Assembly: GCA_022616415.1 (NCBI GenBank)
Contig: JAKEEU010000090.1
Coordinates: 1-48,588 of the forward strand
Length of the DNA: 48,588 nt
Direction: 5' to 3'
Origin: Candidatus Zhuqueibacterota bacterium
Lineage (GTDB): Bacteria; Zhuqueibacterota; Zhuqueibacteria; Zhuqueibacterales; Zhuqueibacteraceae
Positions 33,037-40,531 of the stretch are shown piece after piece. The notes beneath the pieces were generated by a model, which was not told where the DNA came from, did no database searches, and saw nothing but the letters and a program-made list of their open reading frames with translations. Within the stretch, counting starts at the first letter, position 1, and every line of letters starts with the position of its first letter. The position numbers and the translations under genes were made by a program.

Positions 33037-33479
33037 ATGCCCTATTGGCGTTTGCATTATCACGGGATCTGGTCGTGCAAAAATCGCGCGCCGTTGATCA
33101 CACCGGAATTGGAGCCCAAGCTCTACGAATATTTACGCGGCAAAGGCCTCGAATTGGGCGCGATCATGCACGAGGTTGACGGCATCGAAGATCACACGCA
33201 CATCGTATTCTCATTGCCGCCGAAATATGCCATCGCCGAATTATCGGCAAGCTCAAAGGCGCGAGTTCCCACTGGGTCACGCACGTTTTGAAACACCCCG
33301 GCGAATTTGATTGGCAGCGTGGCTACGGCGTGCTTTCGTTTGGCGACAAAAATCTACCAACGGTAATTTCGTATGCGCGCAATCAGAAGGAGCATCACCG
33401 GCAGCAGACGACCAACGAGGCGATGGAAAAATGGAGCGAGGAGGAGGATGGGGTGGTGGTGTATTTGGATGGAACGTGA
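33037..33479 (+). pseudogene. IS200/REP-associated Y1 transposase, frameshifted
   Basis: The N-terminal part (MPYWRLHYHGIWSCKNRAP..) has the HUH motif in DHTHIVFSLPPK. The catalytic Tyr is in the second part (WQRGYGVLSFGDKNLPTVISYARNQKEHH). The two halves lie in different frames. The second resumes as IGKLKGASSHWVTHVL if one base is added near 33237-33243 (GAATTATC where GAAATTATC would keep the frame). It is therefore probably inactive, unless frameshifting rescues it. Y1 transposases of this type move single-stranded DNA bounded by hairpins; REP-like hairpins occur on both sides. The gene has a good AAGGAG site. The total of about 147 codons is the normal family size. Confidence 0.85.
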
Positions 33480-33490
33480 TCATCCTATGA

Positions 33491-33604
33491 CCGCCCCACG
33501 CCGAGGCATGGGGCTAAAATGTGCAAGGACGCTAAAGCGCCCTCAATTCCTAGCGCCATTTATGGCGCTTCCATCTCTTAGCCCGACGATTCATCGTCGG
33601 GCGG
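33491..33604. repeat. REP-like hairpin cluster, right of the Y1 transposase
   Basis: GCCCCACGCCGAGGCATGGGGC, then GGACGCTAAAGCGCCC, AGCGCCATTTATGGCGCT and GCCCGACGATTCATCGTCGGGC. Same order and loop sequences as the left cluster, so the transposase and its two flanks look like one inserted unit. Confidence 0.8.
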
Positions 33605-33620
33605 GCGTCAGGAATAAATT

Positions 33621-33680
33621 GAGTCAAATGACTCATGACAAAAGTGTTTGTATTTGCGATATTATATTGCCGTAATATCG
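33621..33680. promoter_or_regulatory. Two palindromes and promoter upstream of cas10
   Basis: An AT-rich stretch (33606-33737) holds GAGTCA-AA-TGACTC (33621-33634) and CGATATTA-N8-TAATATCG (33657-33680), both perfect. A loose promoter (ATGACA at 33635-33640 and TATTAT at 33660-33665, 19 nt apart) sits between and within them. These are candidate operators for the CARF-HTH protein encoded upstream. Confidence 0.5.
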
Positions 33681-33737
33681 TTTTGAAATTGAATTCTCGA
33701 TTTTAGCGGCTTTATTACCGATCAAAAGGAGGTTCTT

Positions 33738-35345
33738 ATGCCCTTGAAATCAAATGACTGGTTGGTCTCATTTGATACCGACAAAATCAAAAACTACATC
33801 TTTGCGACCAACAATCTCAAAGAGGTTCGCGGCGCCAGCGCTTTGCTGGTGCGGGAGGATGAAAAACGTGAAAAGTTGCCGGAAGCCTTGTCCGCCAGGC
33901 TGATCTATACAGCAGGCGGTGGTGGCACTCTTCTCGCTGATTCACCGGAAAAGGCTGATGAGTTGATCAAGACTATCGAGCGTGAGTTCCGTATGGCGAC
34001 GAAAACAGCGACGATTACAGCAGTGTCTTTGTCGCCTTCGGAGAGGCCCGGCACCAACTGGTTTGGCCGGCACATGGCGGAGGCCGGCAAAAAGTTGCAA
34101 AAAAAGAAATCTCGGAAAGTTGAACTGAGCCTCTTGCCGGTGGAGCCGTATATGCGCCTGTGCGATTCCTGCGGGCATCAACCGGCGGAGAAGCGATTGG
34201 AAAATGATCCGACCAATGATTTGCTGTGCGTTTCATGCGCGCAAAAACGGGAAACCGGAAAGGAAGAACGCAAAGAGGGTTTCGTTACACGTTTTTCCAA
34301 GCACGTGGAAAGCTCGAAATCACAATTCGCAGAAAAGTGGCAGGACCAAAATCTAAAATTGCCGAAAGATCTCAACGCGCTGGGGGATTTGGATGGCGGC
34401 TACGTCGGCTTCCTCTACTTTGATGGCAATCAAATGGGCAAACTGCTCGAGCTTATGGAAACGGAAGAATACTATCGTGACTTTTCCAAAGTGCTCGCTG
34501 CGACCGTTCAAGAACTCGTGTTTGAAACGTTGATTGATACTTATCAAAAACCCAGCAAAGGCAAGTTGCCGTTTGAAATCGTTTTGATCGGGGGCGATGA
34601 CGTCATGCTTTTTACCACGGCGTCTTTCGCCATGCACGTTGCCGTGACCTTCATGCAACGCTTTGAAGAAAGGTCCAAAGCGATTTTGGAGAATGCCGGT
34701 TTACTGCAACCCGATTTGTTTGGCCGATTGCAAAAGGCTTTTGGCGCGGAGAATATGCCCATTGACGAGAATGAGCCGTTTTGGAAAAACCGCCAGCTCA
34801 CGATGGCTGCCGGTGTCGTGCTCTGCCATGCCAATTTTCCCATCCCGGCGCTCGTGGAGATTGCCGAGCGGTTGTTGAAAAACGCCAAAAAGAAATGCGC
34901 CGAAAACAAGTATGCGCAAAGCGCCATCGACTTCCAGGTGGTAACCGGCAGCGCCATCGATCTCGACATGGTTCGTGCGACCGTGCCGCACTGCCGGCCA
35001 TACACGCGCAGTGGGATGGAGCAGTTGCTGAAATTTGTCAAAAGGTTTCATCAAGAAAATTTTCCGCGTACGCAGTTGCAAATGATTTATGACGCCTGCC
35101 ATCAAGAATCTCGGGCGCATGGCACAATGGCAACTTTGCACACGCTGGCTCGCCTGCGAGAGCACGGTCAGCGGCAATTATTAAAAGAGTTTTTCGTTAA
35201 TTTCCATCCGAATTCCAAGCCGTTAATTCATTGGCCGTGGATATCCGACGAACGTGAATTAAAGACGGCTTTCGTGGATTTGGTCGATCTCTACGACTTT
35301 ATTGGAAAGGAGGCTAACCATGACGACATCTCGAACGAAAATTGA
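33738..35345 (+). CDS. cas10: Cas10 (type III large subunit), HD-less, with intact cyclase motif
   Basis: 535 residues, short for Cas10. The first palm begins at once (WLVSFDTDKIKNYIFATNNLKEVRGAS, about 8-35), so no N-terminal HD nuclease domain is present. A treble-clef type zinc site is visible (C142-xx-C145, C164-xx-C167). The second palm has FDGNQMG (about 228-234) and the cyclase motif GGDD (about 285-288). The C-terminal helical D4-like region follows. It should bind the crRNA 5' end and, on target RNA, convert ATP to cyclic oligoadenylate; DNA cleavage by HD is not expected. An AAAGGAGG site precedes the ATG. It starts the effector operon; the 3' end overlaps the next gene by 26 bp. 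Confidence 0.93.
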   Translation: MPLKSNDWLVSFDTDKIKNYIFATNNLKEVRGASALLVREDEKREKLPEALSARLIYTAGGGGTLLADSPEKADELIKTIEREFRMATKTATITAVSLSPSERPGTNWFGRHMAEAGKKLQKKKSRKVELSLLPVEPYMRLCDSCGHQPAEKRLENDPTNDLLCVSCAQKRETGKEERKEGFVTRFSKHVESSKSQFAEKWQDQNLKLPKDLNALGDLDGGYVGFLYFDGNQMGKLLELMETEEYYRDFSKVLAATVQELVFETLIDTYQKPSKGKLPFEIVLIGGDDVMLFTTASFAMHVAVTFMQRFEERSKAILENAGLLQPDLFGRLQKAFGAENMPIDENEPFWKNRQLTMAAGVVLCHANFPIPALVEIAERLLKNAKKKCAENKYAQSAIDFQVVTGSAIDLDMVRATVPHCRPYTRSGMEQLLKFVKRFHQENFPRTQLQMIYDACHQESRAHGTMATLHTLARLREHGQRQLLKEFFVNFHPNSKPLIHWPWISDERELKTAFVDLVDLYDFIGKEANHDDISNEN

Positions 35346-36063
35346 TCTGCACTTCAATATCGTACTCAACGGCGCGATGGCCGTGGGCTCGGGTTTTCGG
35401 CGCGGACAAATTCAACGCACGGTGGCGCGCGGCTTGGATGGCCTGCCTTATCTTCCAGCCTCGACTTTGAAGGGCCGCGTGCGCGACGCCGCCGAGCGGT
35501 TGGCGCAAAATCTCGGACACGATATTTGTGAAGGACCGAATCCGCATCGCATGTGCGGCGCGACGCGACCGGCAGCGCAATTTTGCCTGATCTGCCGCGC
35601 TTTTGGCAGCCCCGGCGTATCGGCGATGAGCGGCCAGACCGGACTGCTCTGGCGTGACGCCAAACTCTGCGATTCTCAAGGCAAACTGATCAGCGGCGTC
35701 AATCGGCAGGAAGCCGAAGCCTATTATTACGCCCGCACCCAAGTGCAGCTTTCGCGGCCTCGCGCCACCGTACTCGAAAAGCATCTGTTCACTTCGGAAA
35801 ATACTTTGGAAGATTTGCGTTTCAGCGCAAGCATTCGCGGATGGCTGACGCAGACCACGACAATGGCCGGCCAATTTCCAGCGGAACTGGTGCTGTTGTT
35901 CAGCGGCCTCAAGCTGCTCAATTTTGTCGGCGGCGGCAAGAGTCGCGGACTTGGATTTTGCGCCGTGGAATTGCCCGATCATTTTGAGCTGGATAACCGC
36001 AACGTGCAGACCGCGGCGGTCATCTCCGAAATCATTCATTTAGACCGACGGAAGGAGAGCTGA
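35320..36063 (+). CDS. Cas7-like RAMP (Csm3-type) subunit 1
   Basis: 247 residues. A RAMP fold with IVLNGAMAVGSGF, the loop PYLPASTLKGRVRDAAERLA, a cysteine pair CLICRAFGSPG, FSASIRGW and a Gly-rich C-terminal loop GGGKSRGLGFCAVEL. These match Csm3/Cmr4-like Cas7 backbone subunits that hold the crRNA. The loop that in Csm3 carries the target-cleaving Asp reads RRGQIQRTVARG here, without an Asp, so this subunit may be non-cleaving. ATG 35320 is preceded by AGGAGG. It overlaps cas10 and abuts csx10 with a TGATG overlap. Confidence 0.88.
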   Translation: MTTSRTKIDLHFNIVLNGAMAVGSGFRRGQIQRTVARGLDGLPYLPASTLKGRVRDAAERLAQNLGHDICEGPNPHRMCGATRPAAQFCLICRAFGSPGVSAMSGQTGLLWRDAKLCDSQGKLISGVNRQEAEAYYYARTQVQLSRPRATVLEKHLFTSENTLEDLRFSASIRGWLTQTTTMAGQFPAELVLLFSGLKLLNFVGGGKSRGLGFCAVELPDHFELDNRNVQTAAVISEIIHLDRRKES

Positions 36064-37184
36064 TGCCTCGCATGAAAATGAAATTCGTTCTCAAACCGGA
36101 GGCACCGATCGCCATTCTGCGTTCGCGCGCCACCAGCCAGTTTGTGAAAACGCTGGATTATTTGCCCGGCAGCACCGTGCGCGGCGCTTTTGCGGAAATT
36201 TTTATCAACAAGCGCGGCATTGACCACGATTTCAAGCGCATCTTTGTTGAAGAGAGAATCCGGTTCAGCGATTTTTTGCCTAGCAATTCAACTGACCTGC
36301 CGCTGCTCATGCCGCTGACCGCTGCCGCCTGCAAACGCCACGGCTTGGAACATCAAGAAAGCTTGCGCGATCGCTTGTGGGAAGAAATGAAATCTTCATC
36401 CCCGGCCAAACAACGCTGCCAATGTGGTGAGCCGCTCGACCGCATCGCAGGGTATTTGAGCGATATGGCGACCAAGCAAAAAGTGGAAATCGGCAAGCAG
36501 TTGCGCATGCACGTCGGCATTTCCCGAACCACCGGCAGCGCCATGCAGGGCTTGCTTTTCTCTTATGAAATGCTGACGGAAAGAAGCGCTTCCGCTCTCA
36601 TGTTTGTCGGCACGCTTGAAGCGGATGAGGTTGACGCCGCCGAGGTGTTTGCCATTTTGCAGCAAGTCGTGCCGGATCGCGAGCATCTGAGTATCGGCAA
36701 AGCCCGTACGCGCGGGCTGGGTGAATTGTCGATTGTTTCGCGCGGAGAGTGGACCGTCCCCAAAGATTTCGAATTCAACGAACGCTGGCAGAATTTCAAT
36801 AAGAACGATTCCGCCGAATGCTTTTTTGCGATCACGCTTGATAGCCATCTTGCGCTTAAAGACAAGCTTGGCCGTCCCGTGCTCGATGATTTGAGCGCGG
36901 CCCATTTCGGTTTCAGCGAAAAGGAGCAGGTTAAGCTGCTTGCGCGTTTCCTGGCGCCTGCGGTTGTGGCGGGTTGGAATGCGGCGCAAGGCCTGCCGAA
37001 ACCGGACACGCATGCCATCAGCCGCGGCTCGGTGCTGGCTTTCAGCGCCCCAAAAGATTCAGCCGAAGCGCTACGGGAGCATTTACAACAATTGGAAACC
37101 GAAGGGCTTGGCGAACGCCGAGCCGAGGGGTTTGGAAAATTAACGGTTTGCCATCCATTTCATTCCAAATTTGGAAAGGAATAA
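36063..37184 (+). CDS. csx10: Csx10 (type III-D Cas5-like RAMP)
   Basis: 373 residues. It begins with an N-terminal RAMP strand (MKMKFVLKPEAPIAILRSRAT) and the loop LDYLPGSTVRGAFAEIF. It continues with a middle segment with CQCGEPLDRIAGYL, R-x-T-G motifs (HVGISRTTGSAMQGLLFSYE), and GKARTRGLGELSIVS and GERRAEGFGKLTV as Gly-rich loops. These are the features of Csx10, the Cas5-like subunit that distinguishes type III-D complexes and caps the crRNA tag together with Cas10. It overlaps the preceding Cas7 gene by one base. Confidence 0.85.
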   Translation: MPRMKMKFVLKPEAPIAILRSRATSQFVKTLDYLPGSTVRGAFAEIFINKRGIDHDFKRIFVEERIRFSDFLPSNSTDLPLLMPLTAAACKRHGLEHQESLRDRLWEEMKSSSPAKQRCQCGEPLDRIAGYLSDMATKQKVEIGKQLRMHVGISRTTGSAMQGLLFSYEMLTERSASALMFVGTLEADEVDAAEVFAILQQVVPDREHLSIGKARTRGLGELSIVSRGEWTVPKDFEFNERWQNFNKNDSAECFFAITLDSHLALKDKLGRPVLDDLSAAHFGFSEKEQVKLLARFLAPAVVAGWNAAQGLPKPDTHAISRGSVLAFSAPKDSAEALREHLQQLETEGLGERRAEGFGKLTVCHPFHSKFGKE

Positions 37185-37189
37185 ACAAG

Positions 37190-37672
37190 ATGCGATCACA
37201 AGAAATTGAAATGAAACGGCGCCAGTTTCTCGCGAAAAAAGGCGACTCCTTTGCCATTGCTGAAGGATCACAGACTGAAAAATCACAGACGGGCAGCGGT
37301 GCAGCACAAAAATTAGCTAAGGATTTGGCAATCAATACCAAAGTTGATAAAGCCAATATTCGCGGCCTCGAATCACTGGCCTGGTCAACGGATAGTGTCG
37401 CAGATATTCTTGATTATATTCGCATGCGGGTTGGCCGTGATTATCGCAACACTGGTTGGGCGCAAGGTCAGATCGGAATAAATCTGGCAGAGCAGCTCGA
37501 AGCGCTGCGAAACGATGCGAATGAATTCTTCACGGAAAGCAATCCCGCGCAAGAGGACGATCTGCGCCGGCTGCATTTGGACCTCTGCCGCGAGTTCATC
37601 AAACATTTGACGGCGCTTTATGAATTTTATAAAAAACCGGAGGCCCATGATGATGAATCCAAGCAGCTCTAA
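37190..37672 (+). CDS. Helical protein, putative Cas11-like small subunit A
   Basis: 160 residues, all-helical by appearance, no database name recognised. The N-terminus is basic and Gln/Ser-rich. The core reads LESLAWSTDSVADILDYIRMRVGRDY, then INLAEQLEALRNDANEFF, then LRRLHLDLCREFIKHLTALYEF. The next gene product has the same layout, including a C-terminal L/V-H-L-x-L-x3-F-x2-HL motif, so the two look like paralogues. Position between csx10 and cas7 and size fit a Cas11/Csm2/Cmr5-type subunit that lines the target RNA. Function inferred from layout only. Start after AAGGA at 9 nt; its end overlaps the next start. Confidence 0.7.
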   Translation: MRSQEIEMKRRQFLAKKGDSFAIAEGSQTEKSQTGSGAAQKLAKDLAINTKVDKANIRGLESLAWSTDSVADILDYIRMRVGRDYRNTGWAQGQIGINLAEQLEALRNDANEFFTESNPAQEDDLRRLHLDLCREFIKHLTALYEFYKKPEAHDDESKQL

Positions 37673-38087
37673 AAACCTGCACGAACGGATCGCCGCCTGG
37701 AGCGACGCCCACCTTGCCGAGGCGCGCGCTTTTGTGCAGTCATACGCCGAGCTGATTCCGCGCGATTTGAGCAACGCCCAGCTTTATGGCTTGGCTAACG
37801 TCGCCCGCAGCGTCAAGCAGTACGCTGACCTCGCTGCCTTTCTCAAAAACCAAATGACGAAAGCCGAGCGCTCCGGCAAAAGCAAAATGCAGGATTGCTG
37901 GCAACGCTTGAACACCAAGCTAACCGGCTATCGCGCCGAGGCCGCCAATATCACCCACGCGGCAGGGTTGCGGCCGGATCAAGTGGATGCCGTTCATCTG
38001 CAGCTCGCGCAGCGTTTCGTTCAGCATCTCATTGCAGAGAGTTTGGTTTCCGCAAAAAGTAATGACCGCAATCGCAAAAATCGATGA
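37650..38087 (+). CDS. Cas11-like (Csm2/Cmr5-type) small subunit B
   Basis: 145 residues. Helical core LSNAQLYGLANVARSVKQYADLAAFLKNQMTKAE, a pattern close to Cmr5/Csm2 proteins (G-L-x-x-x-A..S..Q..x..F..NQ..K). It is followed by WQRLNTKL and VHLQLAQRFVQHLIAESL. Three consecutive ATGs (37647, 37650, 37653) follow GGAGG; I take the second, at best spacing. It overlaps the previous gene by 23 bp, which suggests coupled translation and similar dosage. Likely a second helical small subunit of the III-D complex. Confidence 0.75.
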   Translation: MMNPSSSKNLHERIAAWSDAHLAEARAFVQSYAELIPRDLSNAQLYGLANVARSVKQYADLAAFLKNQMTKAERSGKSKMQDCWQRLNTKLTGYRAEAANITHAAGLRPDQVDAVHLQLAQRFVQHLIAESLVSAKSNDRNRKNR

Positions 38088-38119
38088 AATGGCTTTAACC
38101 ACAATTGGAGAACTTAAAT

Positions 38120-39058
38120 ATGACTAACCCCCTTTCCCGCGCCAAACTGCAAGCCCGGCGCCGCGTTCATGGCGAGCTGGTGCTGGATACCGCGCTTCAC
38201 CTCGGCGGCGGACGCAATCCCGCTAAAGGCACGGACAGCCCCATCGTCCGCGACGGCTTTGGCCGGCCTTTTATTCCCGGCTCGTCGATCAAAGGCGCCG
38301 TGCGCGCCGTGGTCGAGCGCCTCGTGCCGAATCTGCAAATCTCCGCCTGCGGCCTTTATGATCGCGAGGCTGATTGTCTTTCCGCTTTGCCGGAAACCGA
38401 TCCGCGCCGCGAAACCTTTCGAGACATTCAGGAAGCGTTTGGCAAGCCGCTAAATTCTTCTCTGAAAGAAAAGTTATCGGCCTTGCTGCAAGGAACCGGC
38501 AAAAGCCTCAACAATCTCCCGGACAGCCGCGAGGTCACCGAAGAAGATTTGCTCTTTCTCCTCGATCTTTCTCTTTGTGACGTTTGCAAAACTTTCGGCT
38601 CGCCGTTTATCTCGGCGGCGATTTTTTTCCACGATGCGCCGGTCCATCCGGAAAAATGGGTTGGGCTCACGCAGGTGCGCGACGGCGTCGGCATCGATCG
38701 CGACAGCGGCCGCGCCGTGGACGGCCTCAAATATGATTATGAAGTCGTGCCGCCGCAAACCGTCTTTCAATATTCCATGACCATAGAAACCGGCGATGCG
38801 CTCGGCCTCGGTTTGGCGGCGCTGGCGCTGCACGAATTGAAGGAAGGCAACGTGCCGCTGGGCGGCATTCGCACGCGCGGCCTCGGACGCTGCCATCTCG
38901 ACCAAGAGAAAACTTTTGTCGAGTCGTTGGAACTGGGCGATCTCGAAGCGCTCAAAGCGTATCTCACCACCGGCAAAATTTTTAGCGAACCCATTAACGC
39001 TTTTGTTGAAAAGCACATTTCCAAACTTTGGACGTCAAAGGAGGGCAATCATGTTTAA
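38120..39058 (+). CDS. Cas7-like RAMP subunit 2 (candidate target-cleaving)
   Basis: 312 residues. ELVLDTALHLGGG, then GTDSPIVRDGFGRPFIPGSSIKGAVRAVVERL, CDVCKTFGSPFISA, DGVGIDRDSGRAVDGLKYDYEVV and GGIRTRGLGRCHL. This closely follows Csm3: the Asp in GTDSPIVRD stands where Csm3 has its target-RNA-cleaving Asp. An insertion of about 50 residues precedes the cysteine pair. Backbone subunit of the III-D effector. ATG 38120 follows TTGGAG at 9 nt. Its end overlaps the next cas7 by 8 bp. Confidence 0.9.
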   Translation: MTNPLSRAKLQARRRVHGELVLDTALHLGGGRNPAKGTDSPIVRDGFGRPFIPGSSIKGAVRAVVERLVPNLQISACGLYDREADCLSALPETDPRRETFRDIQEAFGKPLNSSLKEKLSALLQGTGKSLNNLPDSREVTEEDLLFLLDLSLCDVCKTFGSPFISAAIFFHDAPVHPEKWVGLTQVRDGVGIDRDSGRAVDGLKYDYEVVPPQTVFQYSMTIETGDALGLGLAALALHELKEGNVPLGGIRTRGLGRCHLDQEKTFVESLELGDLEALKAYLTTGKIFSEPINAFVEKHISKLWTSKEGNHV

Positions 39059-40010
39059 ACGTCTGCTCAATGAATGCAAAATCGATTTAACGCTGCGGCC
39101 CGAAGGCGCTTTGCTCATCAAATCCGGCCTGGCGCAGGTGAGCGGCGTCGATATGGCCTGGGTGACCGTGGATCGCAACGGCGCCAAAGAAGTTTATTTG
39201 CCCGGCTCCTCGTTAAAAGGGACGATCCGTTCCCATGCCGAGCGCATCGCCCGCACGCTCAACGAATTTGCCGCGTGCAACACGCTCGGCGGCAAGCGCG
39301 ACAAACAGCGCTCCTGCGGCAGCGCGCTTGACGACATGAAAACCAAGAAAAAACAGGTCGATTTGTCGACACCGACGGTGTATCAGCATTCCTGCCCGCT
39401 CTGCCGGCTGTTCGGCAATACCTGGATCATGGGCCGGCTGGCCACTGAAGATGCTTACGCGGTCGGCGAAGCGCCAAAGCCGCAACAGCGCGACGGCGTC
39501 GGCATCGATCGCTTCACCGGCGGCGCTTCGCGCGGCGCCAAATTCGAGTTGGAAGTCATCACCGGCGGCCAATTCAAAACCGCGCTGCATTTGCAAAATT
39601 TCGAGCTGTGGCAGCTCGGCCTGGTCGGATTTGTTTTGCAAGACCTGCGCGACGGCTTGGTGCGCATGGGCTCGGGCAAAAGCCGCGGCCTCGGCAAAGT
39701 GGTCGCCGAAATCGGCGACCTCACGCTGCACTATATCGGCGCCAAAGAAAAAATCGTCGAAGACGATCATCTCAATTTGCTCGGCGCCGGCGCTTTGTTT
39801 GCCGAAGCGGAAAAATACGGCATGGTCAAGGATGATCGTTTGCAAGTGCCGAAAGGCGAGGCGACGATCAAAGATTCTATGGCGAATTTGCGGCAGACCC
39901 TCACTTTCTCTTTCGAGGCTTTCCCCTGGAAAGAAATTGCGCCGAAATGGGTGAGCTATGCGCAGACGTTCAAGGATCGCCTCGACCAATATCGGGGAGG
40001 AGGCGACTAA
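39051..40010 (+). CDS. Cas7-like RAMP subunit 3
   Basis: 319 residues. LRPEGALLIKSGLAQVSGVDMAWV, VYLPGSSLKGTIRSHAERIA, a zinc-like CPLCRLFGN, DGVGIDRFTGGASRGAKFELEV and GSGKSRGLGKVVAEI. The Asp in SGVDMAWV sits near the catalytic position of Csm3, so target cleavage is possible. Middle region 80-115 is Cys- and Lys-rich (KRDKQRSCGSALDDMKTKKK), perhaps an RNA-binding loop. ATG after AAGGAGGG, overlapping the previous gene. The stop overlaps the csx19 start (TAATG). Confidence 0.9.
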   Translation: MFKRLLNECKIDLTLRPEGALLIKSGLAQVSGVDMAWVTVDRNGAKEVYLPGSSLKGTIRSHAERIARTLNEFAACNTLGGKRDKQRSCGSALDDMKTKKKQVDLSTPTVYQHSCPLCRLFGNTWIMGRLATEDAYAVGEAPKPQQRDGVGIDRFTGGASRGAKFELEVITGGQFKTALHLQNFELWQLGLVGFVLQDLRDGLVRMGSGKSRGLGKVVAEIGDLTLHYIGAKEKIVEDDHLNLLGAGALFAEAEKYGMVKDDRLQVPKGEATIKDSMANLRQTLTFSFEAFPWKEIAPKWVSYAQTFKDRLDQYRGGGD

Positions 40011-40531
40011 TGGAAAATAACTGGGACATTGAAATCCGGACCGGCCCGCCCGATGCAGAGGCGTTGCAGCAAGCGATTGAAGCTTGGCGCCCAAAAGCGG
40101 AATTTGCGATTTTCGAATCCTTGACCGACGTCAGTTTTCCCGTGCCCCGCGCCACGGCGATAAACCTCGCCGCCTGGCCGAAAGGCAGAATTTTTGCGCC
40201 AACGTTTGAATTGCGCTGGGAAAAGAACGGCGCTGATTTTCGCTCCGTTCTGGCCAAAGAAATTTCTGTTGAATGGTCAAACGCCGGCTTGGCAGATCTT
40301 TTTCTTCCCGATTCGGAGGTGGCCGGCGTTTTCTTCGGAAGAGAAAATCAAAGCGTTTATCTCTGGCCGGAAAACGACATGCGGCTCGGACGCCGTTTGC
40401 GCTACGAATGCTTGGAAGACCAACGCGGCAAAAACCAAAAGAACGTCATGCTCGAGGTCAAGCTCTACCGCGATGCGCACGGGCGCTTGATTTTCTGGCG
40501 CTATACCCAAATGAGGTGGACGAATGACTAA
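40010..40531 (+). CDS. csx19: Csx19-like type III-D protein (TIGR03984)
   Basis: 173 residues. Pattern GRIFAPTFELRWEKNGADFRSVL, VEWSNAGLADLFLPDSEVAGVFFGRE, VYLWPENDMRLGRRLRYECL and VKLYRDAHGRLIFWRYTQMR. This recalls Csx19 proteins, which are small and found only in III-D loci. The role in the complex is unclear in general. It overlaps its neighbours on both sides, between the cas7 and TIGR03986-type genes, the normal III-D order. The identification is by motif memory and context rather than a search. Confidence 0.7.
   Translation: MENNWDIEIRTGPPDAEALQQAIEAWRPKAEFAIFESLTDVSFPVPRATAINLAAWPKGRIFAPTFELRWEKNGADFRSVLAKEISVEWSNAGLADLFLPDSEVAGVFFGRENQSVYLWPENDMRLGRRLRYECLEDQRGKNQKNVMLEVKLYRDAHGRLIFWRYTQMRWTND

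Noticed and set aside
33037..33479. Two separate small genes instead of one broken transposase
   Set aside because: Both halves match one Y1 transposase in order. A one-base change joins them.
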